Source of the DNA: Variovorax sp. J22G73
GTDB taxonomy: Bacteria > Pseudomonadota > Gammaproteobacteria > Burkholderiales > Burkholderiaceae_C
Length of the DNA: 64,000 nucleotides
Assembly: GCF_030317035.1 (NCBI RefSeq)
Contig: NZ_JASZYK010000002.1
Span: 868,001-932,000, forward strand
Direction of reading: 5' to 3'
The notes below the pieces were generated by a model that was given only the letters and a program-made list of their open reading frames with translations, was not told the origin of the DNA and made no database searches. Shown here piece after piece: positions 8,656 through 16,465 of the stretch (positions within the stretch are counted from its first letter, which is position 1; each line of letters begins with the position of its first letter). The position numbers and the translations under genes are program-made.

Positions 8656-8755
8656 GATGGATTCACCATACGCCTTTTGTTTCGTAGCTTCAAGAATCTA
8701 AACCCTTAGCACTACTTATGGCCGATACGTCGGCCGCGATCCGCTCCGTGCCCGC

Positions 8756-10195
8756 TCAGCACCGTGACATGCCCGCCCGCGCGCAGATGGGCACGAAGAT
8801 GCGCGCGCCGCCGCGCTGCACCAGCAATGCCGCCGCGCCGTCGGCGGCGTCCAGCCCCTGCACCAGCGCCTCGGCGCTGTCGATGGGCTGGCCGTTGAAC
8901 GCCAAAATCAGGTCGCCCGCCTGCACGCCCGCGCGCGAGGCCGCCGCGTTCACGCGCTGCACCAGCAGCCCGCCTTCCACGCGCAGATACTGCCGCTCGG
9001 CCGGCGCCAGCGGGCGCACCGCGAAGCCCAGGCGCGACGGTGCCGAAGCAGATTGCCCACCCGGGGCACCCGGGGCACCCGCTACACCAGCGGCACCCGC
9101 CGGCAGCCGCGGCGTGTCGAAGCCCTCCACCCGCACCTCGAGCACCTGCTCGGCGCGCTCGCGCCACACGCGCAGGCGAATCGCCTCGCCCGGCACCTGC
9201 TCGGCGATGAAGCCCAGCGCATCGGCCGCCTGCACCACCTCGCGCCCCTGCACCGAAAGGATCACGTCGCCCGGCTTCAGCCCGCCGCGCTCGGCCGCGC
9301 CGCGCGGCTCCACGTAGTTGACCAGCGCGCCCGCCGGGCGCGGCAGGCGGAAGGTGTCGGCCAGCGCCTGCCCCACCTCCTGCACCGACACGCCGATGCG
9401 CCCGCGCGTGACGGTGCCGGTGGCCAGCAGCTGGTCCTTGATGCGCATGGCCGTGTCGATGGGAATGGCGAACGACAGCCCCTGGTAGCCGCCACTGCGG
9501 CTGTAGATGCGCGAGTTGATGCCGATCACCTCGCCGCGCAGGTTGAACAGCGGCCCGCCCGAGTTGCCGGGGTTGATGGGCACGTCGGTCTGCAGGAACT
9601 GCATGTACTCCGCGCCCGGCAGCAGCCGCCCCTTGGCGCTCACGATGCCGGCCGTGACCGAGTTGCCGAACCCGTAGGGCGAGCCGATGGCGACCACGCC
9701 GTCGCCGGGCTCCACGCCGGCCGCGTCGCCGATGCGCACCGTGGGCAGCGCGCCGGCGTCGATCTTCAGCAGCGCCACGTCGGCCACCGCGTCCAGCCCG
9801 ACCAGGCGCGCGTTGAACTCGCGCCGGTCGGGCAGCTTCACGGTGATCTGCGTGCCGCGCGCGACCACGTGCGCGTTGGTGAGGATGAGCCCGTCGGCGC
9901 TCACGATGAAGCCGGTGCCCAGGCTGCTTTCGTCGGCCTCGGCCGGCGGGCGCGGCGCACCGGGCACGGGAAACAGCCAGCGGTCGCTGAAGCGGCGCGC
10001 CGCGGCGGATGGCCGCTCCACGCCGATGTGCACCACGGCCGGGCCGTAGGCCTTGACGAGCTGCGAGACGCCCAAGGCCGGCCATGGCAGGGCGGCGTGC
10101 AGCGGAAGCGTGGTGGCGAGGCAGGCGAGCGCGACGCCAACGGCGCCCCAGGCGCGCGTCACGACAACCGCGCCCCAGGCGCGCGAGTGCTTCAT
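8756..10195 (-). CDS. Do/HtrA-family periplasmic serine protease with two PDZ domains
   Basis: The 479-residue protein has a signal peptide (cleavage near PLHA-ALPW), a trypsin-like domain with complete triad (His109 in TNAHVV, Asp139 in VADVALL, Ser212 in NPGNSGGP), PDZ1 (~residues 250-340, RGRIGVSVQEVG and GLKPGDVILSVQG) and PDZ2 (~375-460, AGVQAGDLILAFNG). This is the DegP/DegQ/DegS quality-control family. The linker between the PDZ domains is a Gly/Ala/Pro low-complexity stretch encoded by GGGGCACCC repeats. The signal peptide contains a 27-bp in-frame duplication (RAWGAV repeated). It is the last gene of a three-gene operon, 4 bp after the TonB-C-like gene. It differs from classical DegP in its small C-terminus ending in Cys. 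Confidence 0.9.
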   Translation of the reverse strand: MKHSRAWGAVVVTRAWGAVGVALACLATTLPLHAALPWPALGVSQLVKAYGPAVVHIGVERPSAAARRFSDRWLFPVPGAPRPPAEADESSLGTGFIVSADGLILTNAHVVARGTQITVKLPDRREFNARLVGLDAVADVALLKIDAGALPTVRIGDAAGVEPGDGVVAIGSPYGFGNSVTAGIVSAKGRLLPGAEYMQFLQTDVPINPGNSGGPLFNLRGEVIGINSRIYSRSGGYQGLSFAIPIDTAMRIKDQLLATGTVTRGRIGVSVQEVGQALADTFRLPRPAGALVNYVEPRGAAERGGLKPGDVILSVQGREVVQAADALGFIAEQVPGEAIRLRVWRERAEQVLEVRVEGFDTPRLPAGAAGVAGAPGAPGGQSASAPSRLGFAVRPLAPAERQYLRVEGGLLVQRVNAAASRAGVQAGDLILAFNGQPIDSAEALVQGLDAADGAAALLVQRGGARIFVPICARAGMSRC

Positions 10196-10199
10196 CGCC

Positions 10200-10670
10200 T
10201 CAATTGGCCGTGACGAAGCTCAGCGTCAGCTGCAGCACCATCGGCTGGCGCATGTCGCGCGGCGGCGGTTCGGCCAGCGGCTGCGCGGTGAGCAGCGCGC
10301 GCAGGTCGGTGTCGGCCTGCGCGTCGCCCAGCGAGTCGAAGGCCACGCGCTCGACCTTGCCGCTGGGCGCCACCCACACGCGCACCACCACCGGCGGCGG
10401 CGGAACGGGCTGGCCTTCTTTCAGCATGCGGGCCTGCATCCACGCGTGCAGGCGCACCACGGTGTCGCTGGCCGGGTCGCTCAGCGACGACTGCAGCTGG
10501 TTGCCCGCCAGGTTGGCGTAGCTGATCCAGTGCTGCGGCACCTGCTGCTGCGTCTGCGCGGTGGCCACCACGGGCGCGGCCGCGCTGGCCAGGCCGAGGC
10601 CGAGCCAGCCGAGCGCCAGCCGCAGGCGGCCCCAGCGAGGGGTGGGCGTTGGTTTGGAGGAAGGGTTCAT
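10200..10670 (-). CDS. Secreted TonB-C-terminal-like protein
   Basis: The protein has 156 residues from ATG 10670. An N-terminal hydrophobic signal (cleavage near VVATA-QTQQQ) is followed by a helical segment with PASDTVVRLHAWMQARML, and a C-terminal region VVVRVWVAPSGKVERVAFDS to MVLQLTLSFV that follows the beta-alpha-beta pattern of TonB C-terminal domains (positive 'xxPxGxV' turn, conserved final beta strand). Unlike TonB it has no retained membrane anchor and no ExbB/ExbD neighbours, so energy transduction is doubtful; a periplasmic binding role is more likely. It sits between two serine-protease genes in one transcription unit. Confidence 0.7.
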   Translation of the reverse strand: MNPSSKPTPTPRWGRLRLALGWLGLGLASAAAPVVATAQTQQQVPQHWISYANLAGNQLQSSLSDPASDTVVRLHAWMQARMLKEGQPVPPPPVVVRVWVAPSGKVERVAFDSLGDAQADTDLRALLTAQPLAEPPPRDMRQPMVLQLTLSFVTAN

Positions 10671-10696
10671 GGGTCTTTCAAGAATCGGTAAAGAGC

Positions 10697-11476
10697 TCAG
10701 CCGCACAGCACGCCGACCGACAGGGTCGAGGCGCGCGCGGCCGGCGATTGCTGGGGGCCCAGTTGCGGGCTGCCGCTTTCAGAAAACGCGATGTCGTGCG
10801 CCCGAAGAAAGCGCCGCACCTGCGACGCGGGCACCGCGCGCACTTGCGTGGCGCCCGTGACCGGCGAAGACGAAGCCGCGCGGCTCAGCACCATGCCTCC
10901 GGCGTGCGGCGCCGCGGCCACGCGCTCCACCACCACGCCGAGCAACAGGCCGTCGGCGCCCAGCACCGCGCTGCCGCTGGCGCCGGGCTTCACGCCCGAG
11001 AGCAGCTGCAGCCCTTCGGCGCCCGGTACGGTCATGGCGTTGCTGAGCAGGTTCGCGCGTTCGGGCAGGCGCTGCAGCACGGCGTAGGCCTCGGCGAACA
11101 CGCCCACGCTGTGGGTGGGCGCGGCGTCACCGAGCGCGAGCGTGGCGCTCAGGTAGGGCACGAGCGCGGTGCGCAGCACGGCCAGGTCCAGCTCGGGGCT
11201 CTGGGCGATGACCGTGGCCTGCGCCACGTGCGCGCCCTTGACGGCGTAGAGCGAGCGGCAGTCGGCCACGGCGTGCCGCGCGGTCAGCACGTCGCCCGCC
11301 GCGTTCAGGAAGACGCCGCTGGCGTTGGTGTCGGGCGGCGGTGCCTCGCCGGCATGCGCGGGCGCGAACGCGGCGACGAGCAGCGCGAGAACGGCAATAG
11401 CTCTGGCCAAGCTGTGGGTAAAAGCACGTGGCAACCGCGGGCAGGAAGGCAAGTGGGCGGGCGGCATAGGGAACAT
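10697..11476 (-). CDS. Secreted trypsin-like protein (single-domain)
   Basis: The protein has 259 residues from ATG 11476. A signal peptide ends near APAHA-GEAPP; the chymotrypsin-fold domain shows the expected triad His68 (TARHAV), Asp97 (SPELDLAVL) and Ser167 (KPGASGSAVLG). No PDZ domain is present, and the Ser site GASGS is looser than the classic GNSGG, so activity is plausible but not certain. It is the first gene of an operon continuing with the TonB-C-like and Do-protease genes (26 bp and 4 bp spacing). The frame stays open upstream into the divergent alkB region; ATG 11467 is an alternative start. Confidence 0.8.
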   Translation of the reverse strand: MFPMPPAHLPSCPRLPRAFTHSLARAIAVLALLVAAFAPAHAGEAPPPDTNASGVFLNAAGDVLTARHAVADCRSLYAVKGAHVAQATVIAQSPELDLAVLRTALVPYLSATLALGDAAPTHSVGVFAEAYAVLQRLPERANLLSNAMTVPGAEGLQLLSGVKPGASGSAVLGADGLLLGVVVERVAAAPHAGGMVLSRAASSSPVTGATQVRAVPASQVRRFLRAHDIAFSESGSPQLGPQQSPAARASTLSVGVLCG

Positions 11477-11613
11477 GGGGGCATGGGGTGCGAACGGTCG
11501 CGGGGCGTCTCCCGACAAGACGGAAACCGGCACGCCGGACTGCGCTTTGTCACAAAAATTTCATAAAAACCGCGTGCCGCCCCGGTCCGGCAAGGCTGGC
11601 GACAATGGGCCGG

Positions 11614-12261
11614 ATGACGCTCGCACTGTTCGACGACCCGCCGCGCGAGGCACGCGAACCCCTGGGCCCCGGCGCCTTCGTGCTCCCCGGCTTCGCCCTG
11701 CCCTTCGTCGGCGCGCTGCTGCCGGCCATCGACGCGCTCGCGCAGCGCGCGCCGTTCCGCCACCTGGTCACGCCGGGCGGCTTCACGATGTCTGTGGCGC
11801 TCACCAACTGCGGCGCGCTGGGCTGGACCAGCGACCGCCGCGGCTACCGCTACGGCGCCACCGACCCCGACAGCGGCCAGCCCTGGCCGCCGCTGCCCGA
11901 CGCGTTCGCGCGGCTGGCGCGCGAGGCCGCGTCGGCCGCCGGCTTCGACGGCTTCGCGCCCGACGCCTGCCTGGTCAACCGCTACGCGCCCGGCGCGCGG
12001 CTGTCGCTGCACCAGGACAAGGACGAGCACGACTACGGCGCACCCATCGTGTCGGTGTCGCTGGGCATGCCGGCCGTGTTCCTGTTCGGCGGCCTCGCGC
12101 GCGCGGACAAGGCCGTGCGCGTGCCGCTGGTGCATGGCGACGTGGTGGTCTGGGGCGGCGAAGACCGCCTGCGCTACCACGGCGTGTTGCCGCTGAAAGA
12201 CCAACCGCATCCGCTGCTGGGTGCGCTTCGCATCAACCTCACTTTCCGCAAAGCGGGCTGA
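11614..12261 (+). CDS. alkB: DNA oxidative demethylase AlkB
   Basis: The 215-residue protein is a 2-oxoglutarate/Fe(II) dioxygenase. Iron ligands are His133 and Asp135 (HQDKDEHD) and His189 (RYHGV), and the 2-oxoglutarate-binding arginines are in RINLTFR (Arg206, Arg212). The nucleotide-recognition lid and N-terminus (TLALFDDPPREAREPLGPGA) match AlkB closely. It reverses 1-methyladenine and 3-methylcytosine in DNA and RNA. ATG 11614 was chosen over ATG 11605 because the protein then begins like E. coli AlkB; either is possible. There is no ada next to it. The upstream spacer (11547-11577) is AT-rich and probably serves both this gene and the divergent protease operon. Confidence 0.92.
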   Translation: MTLALFDDPPREAREPLGPGAFVLPGFALPFVGALLPAIDALAQRAPFRHLVTPGGFTMSVALTNCGALGWTSDRRGYRYGATDPDSGQPWPPLPDAFARLAREAASAAGFDGFAPDACLVNRYAPGARLSLHQDKDEHDYGAPIVSVSLGMPAVFLFGGLARADKAVRVPLVHGDVVVWGGEDRLRYHGVLPLKDQPHPLLGALRINLTFRKAG

Positions 12262-12266
12262 CACGC

Positions 12267-14171
12267 ATGCAGACAAGCTCCACCACGGCAATCTCCGATA
12301 CCCCCGGCACGCTCCCAGACAAGCAACCCTCCCCCGGCGGCGCCATCCGCGCGCTGTATGCCGCGCTGTGGCACTTCGCCGAAGGCGCGCGCGGCCAGCT
12401 GCTGGGCGCCACCGCGTTGCTGGCGTGTTCGCAGCTCATCCGCCTGGCGCTGCCCTACCTGGCCGGGCAGGCCATCAACTCGCTGCAGCGCGCCGACCTG
12501 GGCGACGCCGGCCGCTGGATCGCCACGCTGGCCGGCGTGTACGTGGGCGCGTGGGTGCTGCACGGGCCGGGCCGCATCCTGGAGCGCAACGTGGGCATGA
12601 AGGTGCGCGAGCGGCTGGCCGACGAGCTGTACGCGCGCATCGCCGCGGCGCCGCTGGCCTGGCACGACGGCCACCATTCGGGCGAGCTGCAGCACCGCGT
12701 GCACCAGGCCAGCCGCGCGCTGTCGGACTTTGCGCAGAACCAGTTCATCTGGCTCACCAACGCCGTCAACTTCGTCGGCCCGCTCGTGGCGCTGGCGCTG
12801 CTGAGCCGCACCAGCGGCCTGACGGCGCTGGCGGGCTACGTGCTGATCGGCCTGGTGATCGTGCGCATCGACCGCGCGCTCATGAAGCTCGCGCGCGCCG
12901 AGAACGACGCCGACCGCCGCTACGTGGCCGCGCTGCTCGACTTCCTGGGCAACGCATCGACCGTGATCGGGCTGCGCCTGCAGGGCGCGTCGCGCCTGCT
13001 GCTGCGCCGTCGCATGGCGGCCATTTCGCTGCCGCTGAAGCGCACGGTGGTGCTCAACGAGGGCAAGTGGTTCGCGGTCGACCTGATGGGGCTGGCGCTG
13101 ACCTGGGGGCTGGTGGTGGTCTATGTGTGGCAGGCGCGCGCGCCGGGCCAGGCGGTGATGCTGGGGGCCGTGTTCATGATCTACCAGTACGCGCAGCAGG
13201 CCGCGGGCGTGGTCACCTCGGTGGCGGCCAACTTCAGCTTCTTCGCGCGCATGCACACCGACTACAGCAGCGCCGAACCGATCTGGCGCGCGCCCTCGGG
13301 CGACGTGCTGGCGACGCCGCCCGAGCAGGTGCCCGAGCGCGAGCGCATCGTGGCCGATGCGCAGTGGCGGCAGCTGGACATCCAGAACCTGCAGTGGCGC
13401 TATGCCGCGCGCGGCGAGGTGCCGGTGCCCATGCCCGTGCCTGACATCGCCAACGGCAACGCCAACGGCGGTGGCAACGGCGCCGAGCCCGCGCGCAGCG
13501 GCCTGCACGACGTGATGCTCACGCTGCGCCGCGGCCAGCGCGTGGCGCTGGTGGGCCCCAGCGGCGGCGGCAAGAGCACGCTGCTGCGCGTGCTGGCGGG
13601 GCTGTATCCGCCAGGCAGCGGCACCCTGCTGTTCGACGGCCAGCCCATGGACTGGGCCCAGCTGCGCCGGCTGGCCACGCTCATTCCGCAGGAAACCGAG
13701 CTGTTCGAGGCCAGCATCCGCGAGAACCTCGCCTTCGGCCAGCCGCGCGACGACGCGCTGCTGCTGTCGGCGCTGCACACCAGCACCTTCGACGAGGTGC
13801 TCAAGGCCAACCACGGCAACCTGGACACGGCCGTGTCCGAGCGCGGCTTCAACCTGTCGGGCGGGCAGCGCCAGCGGCTGTGCCTGGCGCGCGGCGTGCT
13901 CGCGGCGCAGGGCAGCTCGCTGCTGCTGCTCGACGAGCCCACCAGCGCGCTCGACGCCAACACCGAGGCCCGCGTGCTCGCGCGCATCGCCGAGGCGTTT
14001 CCCGATGCCTGCGTGATCGCGTCGATCCACCGGCTGAGCCTGCTGGAGCGCTTCGACACCGTGGTGCTGATGGAGGCCGGCCGCGTGCTCGACCACGGCC
14101 CGCGCGACGCGGTGCTGGCGCGCCAGCCGCTGCTGCAGCGCATGGCGGCGCCCGCGGGTGGGCACACCTGA
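12267..14171 (+). CDS. ABC transporter, fused permease-ATPase (exporter type)
   Basis: The 634-residue protein is a half-transporter: an N-terminal six-helix exporter domain (~residues 20-320) and a nucleotide-binding domain with Walker A GPSGGGKST (~430), Q-loop IPQETELFEASI, signature LSGGQRQRL (~531) and Walker B LLLLDEPTSALD. A Gly/Asn-rich insert (NGNANGGGNG) just before the NBD is unusual. It probably works as a homodimer; the substrate (lipid, drug or peptide) cannot be told. The ATG at 12267 is 6 bp after the alkB stop, so the pair may be cotranscribed. Its 3' end runs into a 21-bp tandem repeat. Confidence 0.88.
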   Translation: MQTSSTTAISDTPGTLPDKQPSPGGAIRALYAALWHFAEGARGQLLGATALLACSQLIRLALPYLAGQAINSLQRADLGDAGRWIATLAGVYVGAWVLHGPGRILERNVGMKVRERLADELYARIAAAPLAWHDGHHSGELQHRVHQASRALSDFAQNQFIWLTNAVNFVGPLVALALLSRTSGLTALAGYVLIGLVIVRIDRALMKLARAENDADRRYVAALLDFLGNASTVIGLRLQGASRLLLRRRMAAISLPLKRTVVLNEGKWFAVDLMGLALTWGLVVVYVWQARAPGQAVMLGAVFMIYQYAQQAAGVVTSVAANFSFFARMHTDYSSAEPIWRAPSGDVLATPPEQVPERERIVADAQWRQLDIQNLQWRYAARGEVPVPMPVPDIANGNANGGGNGAEPARSGLHDVMLTLRRGQRVALVGPSGGGKSTLLRVLAGLYPPGSGTLLFDGQPMDWAQLRRLATLIPQETELFEASIRENLAFGQPRDDALLLSALHTSTFDEVLKANHGNLDTAVSERGFNLSGGQRQRLCLARGVLAAQGSSLLLLDEPTSALDANTEARVLARIAEAFPDACVIASIHRLSLLERFDTVVLMEAGRVLDHGPRDAVLARQPLLQRMAAPAGGHT

Positions 14172-14230
14172 CCGGTAGGTTGGCACACCCGACCGGCAGG
14201 TCGGCACGCCTGACCCGCGGGTGGCGCGCT
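14154..14230. repeat. 21-bp imperfect tandem repeats at the end of the ABC transporter gene
   Basis: Three consecutive 21-bp units begin at 14154, 14175 and 14196 and share the core GGCACACCTGACCG (variants TGGCACACCCGACCG and CGGCACGCCTGACCC); a partial fourth begins at 14217. The first copy encodes the last residues and stop of the transporter. The array ends at the stop of the convergent LacI gene, so it is the only sequence between two convergent genes. Confidence 0.75.
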
Positions 14231-15317
14231 AAGGAAGGTTCTCGCGAAAGATCACCTGGCTGCGCGTGGTCTCCACGCCGCTCAGCGCCTCGCGCTTGTC
14301 GCGCAGGTTGGTGAAGATGCGCACGCAGTTCATCAGCGTGGTGTGCGGGCTCTGGGTGATCACCGCGTCCAAGCTGCCGTCGATCAGCAGCGCGCGCGTG
14401 TCGGGCGTGAGCCCGTGGCCGATGAAGACCACCTTCTGCTCGCGCCCCGCCTCCTTCAGCGCGCGCGCCACGCCGTCCGACGCGCCGCCGATGTTGTAGA
14501 TGCCGCCCATGTCCGGGTGCTGCTCGAGCAGCGCGCGCGTCTGGCGATGGTTCTTGTCGGCGTCGTCCTGCCCTTCGCGCAGGCCCACCACCTCCAGCCG
14601 CGGGAACATCTCGTCGATGACGTGCAGGAAGCCGGCCTCGCGCTCCTCGTGCGCCTTGTAGCTCAGGCTTCCCGCGATGAGCGCCACCTTGGCCGTGCGC
14701 GCGCCGATGAAGCGGCCGATGAGGTAGCCCGCGGTGCGCCCGGCCGCGCGGTTGTCCAGCCCCACGAAGGCCGCGCGCCCGGAGTTCGACAGGTCTGAAA
14801 TGAGCGTGACCACCGGCAGCCCGCGCGCCGCCAGCGCGGCCACGGCCTCGCGCACCGCCGGGTGCTCCAGCGCCATCATCGCGATGCCGTCGCAGCGCTG
14901 GCCGTGGCGGCGCAGCGCGTCGGCCAGCTCGTGCGGGTTGAAGCTCTCGATGAACACCGTGCGGCACTGCACGTTGAACGGCGCCCAGTGCTCCTGCGAG
15001 TAGCCCACCATGTCCCCCAGCATGCGAATGAAGCGGTTGGTGCCCGCCGGCAGCAGGAACACCAGGCGCAGCGGCGGCGGCGTGAGCGCGGCGTACAGCG
15101 CGGGGCCCGGCAGGTAGTCGAGCTCGCCGGCGGCCTTGAGCACGCGCTGCACCGTGGCGTCGCGCACGCCGGGGCGGCGGTTGAGCACGCGGTCGACGGT
15201 GGCGGTGGAAACCTGCGCGGCGCGGGCGATGTCGACCACGCGCGCACGGCGTGCGTCGCGGGCGGAATCCGCAGGCGCCCCGGAAGGCTCAGGAACGAGT
15301 GAAGGGTTTTCCCGCAT
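14229..15317 (-). CDS. LacI-family transcriptional regulator
   Basis: The 362-residue regulator has a LacI helix-turn-helix at residues 26-50 (VVDIARAAQVSTATVDRVLN, then RRPGVRDATVQRVL) and a periplasmic-binding-protein-like sensor domain (FLLPAGTNRFIRMLGDMV to GASDGVARALKEAG). The family usually represses adjacent sugar-use genes and is released by a pathway sugar or sugar acid. It is divergent from the TRAP/RLP operon with a 113-bp shared regulatory region containing a consensus sigma70 promoter and a palindrome, so it very likely controls that operon. The final residue is encoded next to the 21-bp repeat array. Confidence 0.92.
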   Translation of the reverse strand: MRENPSLVPEPSGAPADSARDARRARVVDIARAAQVSTATVDRVLNRRPGVRDATVQRVLKAAGELDYLPGPALYAALTPPPLRLVFLLPAGTNRFIRMLGDMVGYSQEHWAPFNVQCRTVFIESFNPHELADALRRHGQRCDGIAMMALEHPAVREAVAALAARGLPVVTLISDLSNSGRAAFVGLDNRAAGRTAGYLIGRFIGARTAKVALIAGSLSYKAHEEREAGFLHVIDEMFPRLEVVGLREGQDDADKNHRQTRALLEQHPDMGGIYNIGGASDGVARALKEAGREQKVVFIGHGLTPDTRALLIDGSLDAVITQSPHTTLMNCVRIFTNLRDKREALSGVETTRSQVIFRENLP

Positions 15318-15342
15318 ACATCAAAAACCATCAGCCAGAAGT

Positions 15343-15371
15343 TTGACCCGGATCATGCATGCTTTTATCTT
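15343..15371 (+). promoter_or_regulatory. Sigma70 promoter with LacI-type operator candidate
   Basis: TTGACC (15343-15348) and TATCTT (15366-15371) are separated by exactly 17 bp, a good -35/-10 pair for the TRAP operon. The spacer holds the 8-bp palindrome CATGCATG (15354-15361). Downstream, TGCATCA occurs at 15394 and 15404 and TTGCATAA at 15411. Binding of the divergent LacI protein to the CATGCATG site would occlude RNA polymerase. Confidence 0.6.
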
Positions 15372-15430
15372 CGCTGAGCCTTGAAGCCCATGGTGCATCA
15401 GATTGCATCAATTGCATAACGGAGACAGAC

Positions 15431-16459
15431 ATGACACCGCCGAACCGCATGAACCGCCGCGGCGCCCTGCGCGCCCTTTCCGCCCTCCCCGCCGCCGGCA
15501 TCGTCACGGCCGTGCCGCGCATCGCGCGCGCCGCCGAGTTCTCGTACAAGTACGGCAACAACCTGCCGCTGACGCACCCGCTGAACATCCGCGCGCAGGA
15601 GGCGGCCGACCGCATCGCCAGGGAAACCAAGGGCCGCGTCGAGATCAAGATCTTTCCCAACAACCAGCTCGGCGGCGACACCGACATGCTGGCGCAGGTG
15701 CGCTCGGGCGGCATCGAGTTCTTCACGCCCTCGGCGCTGGTCATTGCCACGCTGGTGCCGGTGGCGGCCATCAACGCGGTGGGCTTCGCCTTCAACGACT
15801 ACGCCCAGGTGTGGGGCGCCATGGACGGCAAGCTGGGCGCGCACGTGCGCGGCGCCATCGCCAAGTCGCGCCTGTACGCCTTCGAGAAGATGTGGGACAA
15901 CGGCTTTCGCCAGACCACCAGCAGCAAGGCCGCCGTGGCCAGCTCGAAGGACATGGACGGCCTGAAGATCCGCGTGCCCGTGAGCCCGCTGTCGATCTCC
16001 ATGTTCAAGGGCCTGGGCGCCGCGCCCGCCAGCCTGCAGTTCAGCGAGGTGTACTCCGCGCTGCAGACGAAGATCGTCGACGCGCAGGAAAACCCGCTGC
16101 CCATCATCCAGGTGGCCAAGCTGTTCGAGGTGCAGAAGTTCTGCTCGCTCACCAACCACATCTGGGACGGCTACTGGTTCATTGCCAACGGCCGCGCCTG
16201 GGACGCGCTGCCCGACGACCTGAAGACCATCGTGGCGCGCGCCATCAACGACGCCGGCATGCAGCAGCGCGAAGACATCAAGAGGCTCAACGAATCGGTC
16301 GTGGGCGACCTGCAGGCCAAGGGCCTCACCATCAACCGCCCCACCGCCGACAGCTTTCGCGCCAAGCTGCGCGAGTCGGGCTTCTACGGCGAGTGGAAGG
16401 GCCGCTTCGGCCCCGAGGCCTGGGCGCTGCTCGAAGGCACCGTCGGCAAGCTGGCCTGA
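15431..16459 (+). CDS. TRAP transporter solute-binding protein (DctP family)
   Basis: The 342-residue protein has a Tat-type signal (NRRGALRALSAL, then Ala-rich stretch, cleavage near ARA-AEFSY) and the DctP fold. The family's carboxylate-binding arginine is in DGLKIRVPVSP, and the conserved Asn is in VDAQENPLP. TRAP binding proteins capture organic acids in the periplasm and hand them to DctQM using the sodium or proton gradient. The start ATG at 15431 follows GGAGAC. It is first in an operon with DctQM, a VOC protein, a RuBisCO-like protein and a DUF1537 kinase, which suggests that a sugar acid or keto acid is the ligand. Confidence 0.92.
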   Translation: MTPPNRMNRRGALRALSALPAAGIVTAVPRIARAAEFSYKYGNNLPLTHPLNIRAQEAADRIARETKGRVEIKIFPNNQLGGDTDMLAQVRSGGIEFFTPSALVIATLVPVAAINAVGFAFNDYAQVWGAMDGKLGAHVRGAIAKSRLYAFEKMWDNGFRQTTSSKAAVASSKDMDGLKIRVPVSPLSISMFKGLGAAPASLQFSEVYSALQTKIVDAQENPLPIIQVAKLFEVQKFCSLTNHIWDGYWFIANGRAWDALPDDLKTIVARAINDAGMQQREDIKRLNESVVGDLQAKGLTINRPTADSFRAKLRESGFYGEWKGRFGPEAWALLEGTVGKLA

Positions 16460-16465
16460 GCGGCC

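Noticed and set aside
9053..9110. GGGGCACCC repeats as a possible regulatory array
   Set aside because: They encode the Gly/Ala/Pro linker between the PDZ domains and keep the reading frame.
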